Shown: positions 1 through 6,170, numbered from the stretch's first letter. The stretch: 12,813 nucleotides of DNA from Oscillospiraceae bacterium (GCA_900768705.1 CAAGEB010000025.1:1-12813); one strand, 5' to 3'. Notes: generated by a model not told the origin, from the sequence alone. Translations and numbers: made by a program.

Positions 1-115
1 ATCAGCTACAAGGCGTCAAACCGCAGTAATACTTAATGTATTTCAAGGTTTGACAACGCAGCAGATGATGCAAGTCATAGAAAAGCTGCCGTGAAGGAGG
101 TTTTTAGAGGTTCCC
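1..115. repeat. Foldback MITE-like repeat, copy 1 (left part cut by window edge)
   Basis: These 115 bases are identical to the last 115 bases of the window. They end in GGTTTTTAGAGGTTCCC, which is the inverted form of the start of the right-hand copy at 12650. Inside, GTCAAACC and GGTTTGAC are inverted around an AATAC/GTATT stem, so the piece folds on itself. There is no open reading frame. It ends 23 bases before the start codon of the replication gene, so it may supply the gene's leader. The left half of the element, if present, lies outside the window. Confidence 0.75.
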
Positions 116-138
116 AATAATGAAAGGATGAATTTATC

Positions 139-1212
139 ATGGCAAAATACTATTGGCTTAAACTTAAGGACAGCTTTTTCGGAGAAACCTTCATAAAGGC
201 GATCAGGACAATGCCGAAGGGCGACAGTATGGTGAACGCCTATCTTGAAATGGCTCTTCACAGTCTTAAAACAGAGGGCGTTGTGGAGTACAAAGGCTTT
301 ATGCCAACCATCGCCGAGGAGCTTGCCGTTGCCGTCAGCGAGCCTGTTCCGCTGATAAAAAAGACGCTGGAGGTTCTGACGAAATTCGGAATTGTAATTA
401 TCGGAGAGGATAAAAGCGCAGTGTTTTCCGAGGTGGTCAATAATATCTTCTCGGAAACTCCCACCGCAGAACGCACCCGTAATTGCCGTAAAAGAAAGGA
501 ATTGCAGGGACTTCAATGTAACACGGATGTAACGGAAGAAGCGTTACAATGTAACACGGATGTAACGGAAGAAGCGTTACAATGTAACACGGATGTAACG
601 GAAAAAGCGTTACAATGTAACACGGATGTAACGGAAAAAGCGTTACAATGTAACACAGATGTAACGGAAAAAATGTTACATTGTAACACAGAGATAGAGA
701 TAGAGACAGAGATAGAGACAGAGATAGAGACAGAGACAGAGACAGAGACAGAGATAGAGACAGAGACAGAGATAGAGACAGAGATAGAGACAAAGACAAA
801 GACAGAGACAGAGACAGACGCCCCCTTACCCCCGCAGGGGGAAACCGACGCTTCGGCAATAGTCGGGCAGTTTAATGCGCTTTGCAAAGCACTTCCCCAG
901 GTTCGTGACATAACCGCTTCACGAAAAAAAGCGATAGCTTCTGCGGTTAAAAGACTTGGTGCTGAGGGAGTAATCGAGCTTTTCCGGAAAACCGCTGCCA
1001 GTGACTATCTGTGCGGAAAGATAAGCAAAAATAACAAAAATTGGCGAGCTTCCTTCGACTGGATTATGAAGCCGGATAACATCACCAAGATACTGGAAGG
1101 CAATTACGACAATACCGTAAACCCCGAAAAGGAAGATTACACCTGCGGAGGGAAGTTTGTAAATATTCTGGAACAGGCAGAGATTGTTTCCGAGGACGAC
1201 TACCCGTTCTGA
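139..1212 (+). CDS. Phage-type replisome organizer (DnaD/replication-initiation-like) with internal repeats
   Basis: A 357-residue protein. Residues about 1-90 (KYYWLKLKDSFF, then MPKGDSMVNAYLEMALHSLK and EELAVAV) match the phage replisome-organizer N-terminal domain, a winged-helix-like module that binds origin DNA. Residues 125-184 are five 11-residue repeats (LQCNTDVTEEA type) plus a partial sixth. Residues 185-227 are alternating Glu-Ile/Glu-Thr dipeptides, probably an extended or helical linker. Residues about 240-330 form the usual C-terminal domain (SDYLCGKISKNN, FDWIMKPDNITKILEGNY), which in related proteins is thought to contact the helicase loader. AAAGGA at 123-128 serves the ATG at 139. 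The helicase-loader gene follows after 37 bases, the normal partner order in Gram-positive phages and some ICEs. The DNA repeats inside the gene may be the replication origin. The function is known from the family; the origin role is inference. Confidence 0.85.
   Translation: MAKYYWLKLKDSFFGETFIKAIRTMPKGDSMVNAYLEMALHSLKTEGVVEYKGFMPTIAEELAVAVSEPVPLIKKTLEVLTKFGIVIIGEDKSAVFSEVVNNIFSETPTAERTRNCRKRKELQGLQCNTDVTEEALQCNTDVTEEALQCNTDVTEKALQCNTDVTEKALQCNTDVTEKMLHCNTEIEIETEIETEIETETETETEIETETEIETEIETKTKTETETDAPLPPQGETDASAIVGQFNALCKALPQVRDITASRKKAIASAVKRLGAEGVIELFRKTAASDYLCGKISKNNKNWRASFDWIMKPDNITKILEGNYDNTVNPEKEDYTCGGKFVNILEQAEIVSEDDYPF
511..690 (+). repeat. 33-bp tandem iteron-like array inside the replisome organizer gene
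   Basis: Units of 33 bp start at 511, 544, 577, 610 and 643, with a partial sixth at 676. Five units carry the perfect palindrome GTTACAATGTAAC, or GTTACATTGTAAC in the last, at 543-555, 576-588, 609-621, 642-654 and 675-687. The first unit is degenerate (CTTCAATGTAAC). Each full unit has a further GTAAC in GATGTAACGGAA. The spacing is about three helical turns, which would put the sites on one face of the DNA. The array stays in frame and encodes LQCNTDVTEEA-type repeats. Iterons inside the initiator gene are known from lambda O and Gram-positive phages; function here is inferred. Confidence 0.8.
691..818 (+). repeat. Hexanucleotide GAGATA/GAGACA array
   Basis: About 21 consecutive hexamers of GAGATA or GAGACA, with a few AAGACA variants near the end, directly follow the 33-bp array. 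They encode alternating Glu-Ile, Glu-Thr and Lys-Thr dipeptides. The six-base unit means that slippage changes linker length without breaking the frame. A short stem, CCCCC-GCA-GGGGG, follows at 829-841 in the same gene. The complementary strand reads as Ser-Leu or Ser-Val repeats, which are shadows and not genes. Confidence 0.85.
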
Positions 1213-1249
1213 TTTCGTTTTGAGATTAACCGTTGTGAAAGGAGAAAAA

Positions 1250-2038
1250 ATGTACGAAGAAGCAATATTGAGAATTTCGGAGGCGTGCAGACTGAACAGC
1301 CCCGCAAACGAAAACGACTACACCGACGAGAACGGCATTATCTACTGCGGAATATGCCATTCTCCCCGTCAGCTGGATGTGACGCTGTGCGGGAAACCAA
1401 TGCGTGTTTTCTGCGCCTGCAAGTGTGTTTCACAAGCCGCAGAACGCCTTAAAGCCGAAAAAAACGCCGCCGGAGCGCAGGAGAAAGCGGAGAGCTTCCG
1501 CCGTCAAGGCTTCACCGACATAGCCTATCTGGGTATGACCTTCGATAAGGATGAAAATCCCGGACATACGCTGTCAAAAGCCTCACGGCATTATGCGGAG
1601 TGTTTTTCTCCCACCCCACAGCAGCACGGGATTATGTTTATGGGGAATGTGGGTACAGGTAAAACCTTTTACGCCTGCTGTATCGCCAATGCGGTGATTG
1701 ACAGGGGCTTCAGCGTATGGGTGACAACTCTTCAGCCGCTTGTACGGGCGCTTACCGACAGGGTTTCGGCAAATGAAACCATTGAGCGTATTCAGAGCGT
1801 TGACCTGTTGGTGCTGGACGATATGGGAACAACAGCGCAGAATGATTTTACCACCGACAAGCTGTTTGAGATAGTGGACGCCCGCTACCGCTGCGGAAAG
1901 CCGCTTATCGTCACCACCAATATTCATCCCGGGGATATGGAGAACTGCTCTCTGGGTATGCGGAGAATTTTCGACAGGCTGAAGGAACGCTGCAGGAGCG
2001 TTGTGGTGGACGGGAAATCAAGGAGAAGGGGAGAGTGA
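1250..2038 (+). CDS. DnaC-like AAA+ helicase loader (phage/ICE type)
   Basis: A 262-residue ATPase expected to load the replicative helicase at an origin together with the upstream replisome organizer. The start is the ATG at 1250, preceded by AAAGGAGA at 1238-1245; a longer in-frame reading from 1184 overlaps the upstream gene and lacks a ribosome site. N-terminal cysteines (C33-x2-C36, then C55, C57 and C59) look like a zinc-binding element, as in related phage loaders. Walker A is GNVGTGKT at about 132-139. Walker B is LLVLDDMG at 186-193. A sensor-1-like VTTN lies at 221-224, and R239/R243 near the C-terminus are in the arginine-finger region. It ends in a short basic tail (KSRRRGE). No other phage gene lies between it and the tRNA. 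Family assignment is firm; the specific replicon served is not known. Confidence 0.87.
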   Translation: MYEEAILRISEACRLNSPANENDYTDENGIIYCGICHSPRQLDVTLCGKPMRVFCACKCVSQAAERLKAEKNAAGAQEKAESFRRQGFTDIAYLGMTFDKDENPGHTLSKASRHYAECFSPTPQQHGIMFMGNVGTGKTFYACCIANAVIDRGFSVWVTTLQPLVRALTDRVSANETIERIQSVDLLVLDDMGTTAQNDFTTDKLFEIVDARYRCGKPLIVTTNIHPGDMENCSLGMRRIFDRLKERCRSVVVDGKSRRRGE

Positions 2039-2124
2039 GGGGGGATACTGACTCTATACCCAACTTGATATCCATATTTGCAAAAAACGATAAAATGCAA
2101 CAGGTGTGCAATAAAAATCGGGGT

Positions 2125-2168
2125 AATAAAAATGCTCTCAATCCGCATAACCAAGCGGGTTGAGAGTA
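2125..2168 (-). terminator. Intrinsic terminator of the tRNA-Gly gene
   Basis: CTCTCAATCCGC at 2135-2146 and GCGGGTTGAGAG at 2155-2166 form a 12-bp stem with one G-T pair and an 8-base loop. On the minus strand it is followed by CATTTTTATT (2125-2134), a U-rich tail. It lies about 12 bases beyond the encoded CCA end of the tRNA. The plus-strand tail is weaker, so the minus direction is preferred, though it could also stop transcription from the helicase loader gene. Confidence 0.7.
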
Positions 2169-2178
2169 GATTATAATT

Positions 2179-2252
2179 TGGAGCGGATAATGGGAGTCGA
2201 ACCCACCACCTCAGCTTGGGAAGCTGATGTTTTACCGATAAACTATATCCGC
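2179..2252 (-). tRNA. tRNA-Gly (anticodon CCC)
   Basis: On the minus strand the sequence folds as a full cloverleaf. The acceptor stem is GCGGATA/TATCCGC (7 bp), the D stem GTTT/AAAC, and the anticodon stem TCAGC/GCTGA around loop TTCCCAA. The anticodon is CCC, at 2218-2220. The T stem has five pairs (one G-T) around TTCGACT. The discriminator is U, as in bacterial glycine tRNAs, and CCA is encoded at 2179-2181. It decodes GGG. It has its own promoter 10 bases upstream and a terminator downstream. The 3' end points toward the phage-like replication genes, a typical site for integrase-mediated insertion, but no integrase or second attachment copy is visible here. Confidence 0.95.
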
Positions 2253-2261
2253 AACTCCTTT

Positions 2262-2290
2262 ATTGTACCACATTTTCCGTAAATTGTCAA
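2262..2290 (-). promoter_or_regulatory. Sigma-A promoter of tRNA-Gly
   Basis: On the minus strand, TTGACA (2285-2290) and TACAAT (2262-2267) are separated by exactly 17 bases. The predicted start near 2255 is about three bases before the mature tRNA 5' end at 2252. The match to consensus is strong. Confidence 0.85.
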
Positions 2291-2307
2291 GTGTTTTCTT
2301 ACCCTGC

Positions 2308-2340
2308 CGAAAAAACCGACAATCCTTCGACTGTCGGCAG
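2308..2340 (-). terminator. Intrinsic terminator of the NlpC/P60-like gene
   Basis: On the minus strand, CCGACA (2332-2337) pairs with TGTCGG (2316-2321) around a 10-base loop, followed by six U (2310-2315). The stem begins about 10 bases beyond the stop codon at 2347. It separates this gene from the tRNA promoter. Confidence 0.8.
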
Positions 2341-2346
2341 AGGTAT

Positions 2347-2979
2347 TCAGCTCACTCCGATTCCGGTGACGAAATTGGAACGGTAATAGTCGGTGGTAAT
2401 ATCCACTTCCTTCACTGCGGTGCCGGGCATCAGGCAGGCGATCATCTTTCCGTCGCCGATAAAAATGCCTCCGAAGCCCGCAGAGCCGCCGGGCTCATGG
2501 GAGAAGAACACCAGATCCCCGGGGTTGAGATGTTCGTAATCCACAGCCGTTCCCATAACCGCCTGATTTACGGTGCTTCTGGGGCAGGTGATATAGCCGT
2601 TTTCTCGGAGAACATAGTAAATAAAGCCCGAGTTGTCAAATCCCGTGGGGGAATCTCCGTTTTCCGCAAAAGGCACTCCGATAAGAGAATTTGCAAGGGC
2701 TACAATATTCTGCCCCAGCTCCGTATCGCTGCTGTCAATGCCCGCAGAGGAATTAATATCCGTGCTGCTGTCCGGTTCGGAATCCGGGAGACTTTCCGAT
2801 ACATCGCTGTCGGAATCGGCACTGTCCGACAGCTCTCCGGAATCCGAGAGGGAGTAGTCCGTGCTTTCGATATCGGAGGTATTACGGTTCCCGTTAATCA
2901 TACTTGCAATTATCACCACTGCAATTACCAGAACCGCCAGCAGCGTAATCAATGCAATTATAAGAACATTGTTCTTCAT
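2347..2979 (-). CDS. Membrane-anchored NlpC/P60-like protein with degenerate active site
   Basis: A 210-residue protein. Residues about 4-29 are one hydrophobic segment, a signal anchor or signal peptide. Residues about 34-86 are a Ser/Asp-rich linker. Residues about 88-210 align with the NlpC/P60 cell-wall peptidase fold: GVPFAENGDSPTGFDNSGF, then LNPGDLVFF at 151-159, then FGGIFIGDGKMIAC. In active enzymes the first motif is DCSGF and the last is HVGIYIG. Here the nucleophile Cys is Asn (N116), the His position is Phe (F169), and the third polar position is Ala or Cys. The enzyme should be inactive as a cysteine peptidase, so a binding or scaffold role at the wall is inferred. The ATG at 2979 follows AAGGTG (2985-2990). 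The gene is transcribed alone, with its promoter at 3176-3204 and a foldback repeat in the leader. Confidence 0.8.
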   Translation of the reverse strand: MKNNVLIIALITLLAVLVIAVVIIASMINGNRNTSDIESTDYSLSDSGELSDSADSDSDVSESLPDSEPDSSTDINSSAGIDSSDTELGQNIVALANSLIGVPFAENGDSPTGFDNSGFIYYVLRENGYITCPRSTVNQAVMGTAVDYEHLNPGDLVFFSHEPGGSAGFGGIFIGDGKMIACLMPGTAVKEVDITTDYYRSNFVTGIGVS

Positions 2980-3044
2980 TTGTTCACCTTCATATTATGC
3001 AAGCCTTGCTGTAACTAATACTCAATCCGTCTTACTTGTCTGAA

Positions 3045-3168
3045 GGTCACCTCTAAAAACCTTGTTTGAGATAAAATCAGCAGTGCACGCCGTCTGCTGC
3101 GTCAAACCTCCTCGCATTCGGCGCGCTCTACTCATTTTCACTTTTCAAACCGGTTTTTAGAGATGCCC
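3045..3168. repeat. Foldback MITE-like repeat, copy 2
   Basis: About 124 bp with imperfect 17-bp terminal inverted repeats: GGTCACCTCTAAAAACC on the left and the reverse of GGGCATCTCTAAAAACC on the right. The inner 11 bases, CTCTAAAAACC, are perfect. GTTTGA/TCAAAC and CAGCAG/CTGCTG add inner stems, so nearly the whole element folds back. It shares the ends and an inner TGCTGCG...TCAAACC block with the reverse of the copy at 12650-12813, but is otherwise diverged and shorter. It has no coding capacity. Flanks TGAA and TGAT could be a decayed 4-bp target duplication. Confidence 0.75.
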
Positions 3169-3175
3169 TGATAAC

Positions 3176-3204
3176 ATTATACAACATATAATCGAGAAAT
3201 TCAA
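3176..3204 (-). promoter_or_regulatory. Sigma-A promoter of the NlpC/P60-like gene
   Basis: On the minus strand, TTGAAT (3199-3204) and TATAAT (3176-3181) are separated by 17 bases. The predicted start is near 3169, at the very edge of the foldback repeat, so the repeat would be the first 124 bases of the mRNA. The promoter lies just after the end of the FapA-like gene. Confidence 0.75.
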
Positions 3205-3239
3205 CAAAAAAAGGGTTACAATTTTATTACAATTTACGA

Positions 3240-4652
3240 CTATGTGGGAACAACCGCCAGCTTATCATCTACAATTGTCACTCTGCAGCGGGCGGAGATT
3301 TCGTTGATTTCCAGCGTCAGGAAGTTTATGCAGAACTTGACTCCGGGATAAATCATGCCGCATGACGCGCTCAGGTTGTCTTTCTGCCTGATATCGTTGT
3401 CAAGGCTTGCGATAAGCTCCTCCAGCTCGGTTTTTTTCATTGCGTAAACCAGCTTGTTCTGGGTTTCGGTGCGCATTTGCCGCTGCTGTGCGTCGGTAAG
3501 AACGCCGTTCTGCATATTCTTGCGCTGCTTGAGGAAGGCAAGATTTTTTACGGACAGGTCGTAAATTCGCTCCGCCTCGTTCAGATTGGATTCCGCCTCT
3601 CTTCGTCTTGCGAACAGCACCGAGCCGTCTCCTATGTTGATTTCGGTGGGAGTGTATTTTTCCGAACCGATAATTGCGGCGTTTATGTCGTGCATGGAGG
3701 TGATTTTTCCGCCGGAGATAACTCCTCCTGCGCCCTTTGTGGAAACTGCGCCGTAGCAGAAAACATTGCAGAATACATACTGCTTGGATACAGCGTCGCC
3801 CTTGACAAAAATTTCGCTTTTCTCGCAGAAGCCTATATCGCAGCTGCCATCGCAGGTGACTTTTGAGTTGATACAGCCGCCGACAATTGTAACATTGCCG
3901 CCTGCGCTGATTTCTCCGCCGAAAACGCTGCCGTCGATTTTAATATTCTTGCCTGCGTTTACGGAAAAGCCTTCCATAACATTTCCCTTGATATGAACAT
4001 CGCCGAAAAAGCTGATGTTGCCAACGGAAATATCCAGATCGGTTTTTATTGTAACCGCCTCTTCCACCTGAAAGCGACCTCCGGCATATATAATATGCCC
4101 GTCGCAGGCTGCAATTATTTTGGTGCCGTCGGTGGTGAGAAGGGTATTTTTGCCCAGGGAAATCTTGGGCTCCGAGCCGGGTTCGGCGGGAATGCTCTTT
4201 CCGAAAACATTGGTTCCGGGAATGCCCTCTTCCGGCTTGGTTATATCGGCAATAACATCATTTTTCCTTATGGGAGTGATTTTATTCAGCTCACGGTAAT
4301 TGGTAATACCGAATTCGTTCTGGTGCGGGCGGAGGTTCTGCTCCTTGTCGAAACGGTAGGTAATGTAGCCGTTTGCACCTTTTCTCGGCGGCTCGGAGCT
4401 TGCCACAGAAAACGGCGTTCCGTAAAAGTGTTCCTCCACGGACTTTTTTATAAGTGCCTCGTTAATGCCGAAAACAATGCCCTTTTCGGTAAGCTCTTTT
4501 TTTACCCCTTCAACGGTAAAGTCCTTGCCGCCGTTCAGCGGAGAATGAAGAATGATTTTGGCTTCGCTGCCATCGTCGGTGCAAATGATTTCCACCACGC
4601 CGTCAACCTTTACAGGCTTGCCGTCTGCACCGACAATACGGTTTTCTGCCAT
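3240..4652 (-). CDS. FapA / DUF342 family protein
   Basis: A 470-residue protein of the FapA (DUF342) family. Residues about 1-90 are the mixed alpha/beta N-terminal domain. Around 115-170 is the conserved stretch IRKNDVIADITKPEEGIPG followed by NVFGKSI. Residues about 190-335 are glycine-rich parallel-beta repeats (GNISFFGDVHIKGNVMEG, IDGSVFGGEISAGGNVTI). About 345-425 is a charged coiled-coil, and the C-terminus is a small beta domain. In Vibrio, FapA takes part in polar flagellar assembly; in Clostridia the role is not established. I chose the ATG at 4652 because GGGGGGTGA lies five bases upstream; a GTG at 4661 would overlap that ribosome site. It is 38 bases downstream of the HAD gene and probably shares its transcript. 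No clear terminator is seen after the stop. Confidence 0.85.
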   Translation of the reverse strand: MAENRIVGADGKPVKVDGVVEIICTDDGSEAKIILHSPLNGGKDFTVEGVKKELTEKGIVFGINEALIKKSVEEHFYGTPFSVASSEPPRKGANGYITYRFDKEQNLRPHQNEFGITNYRELNKITPIRKNDVIADITKPEEGIPGTNVFGKSIPAEPGSEPKISLGKNTLLTTDGTKIIAACDGHIIYAGGRFQVEEAVTIKTDLDISVGNISFFGDVHIKGNVMEGFSVNAGKNIKIDGSVFGGEISAGGNVTIVGGCINSKVTCDGSCDIGFCEKSEIFVKGDAVSKQYVFCNVFCYGAVSTKGAGGVISGGKITSMHDINAAIIGSEKYTPTEINIGDGSVLFARRREAESNLNEAERIYDLSVKNLAFLKQRKNMQNGVLTDAQQRQMRTETQNKLVYAMKKTELEELIASLDNDIRQKDNLSASCGMIYPGVKFCINFLTLEINEISARCRVTIVDDKLAVVPT

Positions 4653-4690
4653 GAAGCTCACCCCCCCTGATAGTGCTTATAAAATGTGTG

Positions 4691-5347
4691 TCAGTTACGG
4701 AATTGTCCGATGATTTCTTTGACATTTTCCAGTGAATCCGCTTTTGCGTATATCAGCTCAAGCAAATCCTCGCCGGGCTGCGTAAGGTCGGGAACCATTA
4801 CCGTAATGCACCCCGCAGCGGCAGCGGATTTTACGCCGTTGGGGGAATCCTCCAGAGCCATACATTCCCTTGGGTCAAGCCCCAGCTCCTTTGCGGCGTA
4901 GAGATAAATATCGGGCTTTGGCTTGCCGCTTTCCACCATAGCGGCGCATACGATTTTGTCAAAACGGTCAAAAATTCCCACCTGTGTAAGATATTCCTTT
5001 GTGCGTTCAAAATCCGTTGCGGTGGCAACGGCGGCGGAAATGCCATGTTCATTAAGAAAGTCAAGCAGCTCCTTCGCTCCCGGCTTCAATTCAAGCTCGC
5101 TGCGGGAAAGGTGTTCCTTCATAAGCTCCATACGCCGTGAACGGATTTTTACATAATCGAAATCGCTGCCGAAAAGTCCCTGAAGATAGGGAATTGCGAA
5201 TTTCCTGTGCAGAGAACGGATATTAAGGGCGTGTTCCCTTGTCATCGGAAACCCCGCTTCATTTGCCGCCTGCACCCAGAATTTAACCAGCAGCTTTTCG
5301 GTGTCCAGCAGCAGTCCGTCCATATCAAAAATTACAGCCTTTATCAT
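4691..5347 (-). CDS. HAD-superfamily hydrolase (beta-phosphoglucomutase-like, subfamily IA)
   Basis: A 218-residue soluble phosphatase or phosphomutase, full length for the family. Motif I is DMDGLLLDTE with nucleophile D8 and acid/base D10. The cap is helical, about residues 17-85. Motif II is VATAT (107-111). Motif III is SGKPKPDIY with K142. Motif IV is ALEDSPNGV with E166/D167 for magnesium. The substrate cannot be read from the sequence; beta-PGM-like sugar phosphatases are the closest in appearance. The ATG at 5347 follows ATAAGGA (5354-5360). It is the first gene of a minus-strand operon with the FapA-like gene. A hairpin lies in its leader. Confidence 0.88.
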   Translation of the reverse strand: MIKAVIFDMDGLLLDTEKLLVKFWVQAANEAGFPMTREHALNIRSLHRKFAIPYLQGLFGSDFDYVKIRSRRMELMKEHLSRSELELKPGAKELLDFLNEHGISAAVATATDFERTKEYLTQVGIFDRFDKIVCAAMVESGKPKPDIYLYAAKELGLDPRECMALEDSPNGVKSAAAAGCITVMVPDLTQPGEDLLELIYAKADSLENVKEIIGQFRN

Positions 5348-5363
5348 TTCTGTTCCTTATGAC

Positions 5364-5398
5364 AGCATCGTACAAAGAACGCCGCTCTGTACGGTGCT
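5364..5398 (-). other. Hairpin in the leader of the HAD-fapA operon
   Basis: AGCA-T-CGTACA at 5364-5374 pairs with TGTACG-G-TGCT at 5388-5398 around a 13-base loop. It falls between the predicted transcription start (about 5416) and the ribosome site. There is no U-tract, so it is not a terminator. Protection of the 5' end or a regulator site are possible; no known riboswitch was recognised. Confidence 0.5.
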
Positions 5399-5422
5399 GA
5401 TGTATTCTGTATTTATATTTTG

Positions 5423-5451
5423 ATTATACCATATTGGATTGAATTTGTCAA
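5423..5451 (-). promoter_or_regulatory. Consensus sigma-A promoter of the HAD-fapA operon
   Basis: On the minus strand, TTGACA (5446-5451) and TATAAT (5423-5428) are separated by 17 bases; both hexamers match consensus perfectly. The start is predicted near 5416, giving a leader of about 70 bases. It is divergent from the secG promoter. Confidence 0.9.
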
Positions 5452-5521
5452 CAAGCGAGAGGCTTTTTTGCGGCATTCCGAGGCTTTCTGAGTAAAAAAT
5501 GAAAAAAATTCAAAAAAGCTA

Positions 5522-5550
5522 TTGAAATTTCAAAAGAGCTGTGCTATAAT
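5522..5550 (+). promoter_or_regulatory. Sigma-A promoter of secG
   Basis: TTGAAA (5522-5527) and TATAAT (5545-5550) have a 17-base spacer. A TG at 5542-5543 makes an extended -10. The start is predicted near 5557, about 40 bases before the secG ATG. Confidence 0.88.
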
Positions 5551-5595
5551 AGGTAGGTATGATATAGTTATACTTATTTTTATCGGAGGAAATTA

Positions 5596-6075
5596 ATGAG
5601 CATATTTGAAATTATCAGCGCAATCGTACTGATTATCGCTTGCGTGTTTATTGTGATTGTAGTGTTGGTAAAGGACACCAAAACCCAGATGTCGCAGACT
5701 ATTTCCGGTACCTCTTCGGACAGCTTCTATCAGAAGAACGCCGGACGCACCAAGGAAGCAATGCTTAACAAGGCAACCATTGCGGCGGCGATTATATTCT
5801 TTGTGCTGGCTGTTCTGGTAAACCTGTTCAATGTTTATTCCGGCAAGAACAAGGCTGCCGCAGAGGATAATACTTCGGGAACAGTAAGTGTGGTTGAAAG
5901 CAGCGATGTTTCCGATGTTTCGGAGGATACTTCCGCAGAGAGCGATGAATCCGCCGCTTCCGAAAGCGATACCGCAGAGTCTGACGCTTCCTCGGAGGAA
6001 AATTCCGCAGGGGACAGTTCATCGGAAGAAAGCCCGGCACAGGAGAGCGCTTCTGATAGCTCCGCAGCAGAATAA
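5596..6075 (+). CDS. secG: Preprotein translocase subunit SecG with long acidic C-terminal tail
   Basis: SecG is the small, non-essential partner of SecY/SecE in the membrane protein-export channel. Residues about 1-25 and 60-79 are the two membrane helices. Between them is the conserved polar loop (LVKDTKTQMSQTISGTSSDS, NAGRTKEAMLNK). Normal SecG ends near residue 75-80; this one continues to 159 with a tail made almost wholly of Ser, Asp, Glu and Ala. With the usual two-helix topology the tail would lie outside the membrane. GGAGGA (5585-5590) serves the ATG at 5596. It precedes rnr, as in many Firmicutes, but a strong terminator separates the two. Family call is firm; tail function is unknown. 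Confidence 0.92.
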   Translation: MSIFEIISAIVLIIACVFIVIVVLVKDTKTQMSQTISGTSSDSFYQKNAGRTKEAMLNKATIAAAIIFFVLAVLVNLFNVYSGKNKAAAEDNTSGTVSVVESSDVSDVSEDTSAESDESAASESDTAESDASSEENSAGDSSSEESPAQESASDSSAAE

Positions 6076-6082
6076 CAAACTG

Positions 6083-6110
6083 AAAGACCCCGTCTCGGGG
6101 TCTTTATTTA
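6083..6110 (+). terminator. Intrinsic terminator after secG
   Basis: AAAGACCCCG (6083-6092) and CGGGGTCTTT (6096-6105) form a perfect 10-bp stem with a 3-base loop, followed by ATTTA. It starts 8 bases after the secG stop. The broken U-tract may allow partial read-through into rnr. Confidence 0.85.
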
Positions 6111-6148
6111 ACATAGGGGTATTTGTAAAGGATATGTAAAGCTTCTGT

Positions 6149-6170
6149 TGATTATAGAGTGATTATAGAG
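6149..6170 (+). repeat. 11-bp perfect tandem duplication upstream of rnr
   Basis: TGATTATAGAG occurs twice head to tail (6149-6159 and 6160-6170), immediately before the rnr ribosome site AAAGGA (6171-6176). Each unit contains a -10-like TATAGA, but no good -35 sits at the right distance. No clear promoter for rnr was found in this gap. Confidence 0.7.

Noticed and set aside
511..690. 33-bp regularly spaced repeats resembling a CRISPR array
   Set aside because: The units are directly tandem with no unique spacers, stay in frame, and encode an 11-residue protein repeat; no cas genes are present.
437..911. Minus-strand open frames with Ser-Leu or Ser-Val repeats
   Set aside because: They are the complement of the hexanucleotide array inside the plus-strand replication gene, with no ribosome site or recognisable domain.
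2263..3018. Plus-strand open frame of 251 codons opposite the NlpC/P60-like gene
   Set aside because: It is an antisense shadow that starts within the tRNA promoter and crosses the terminator; the minus-strand protein has clear domain motifs.
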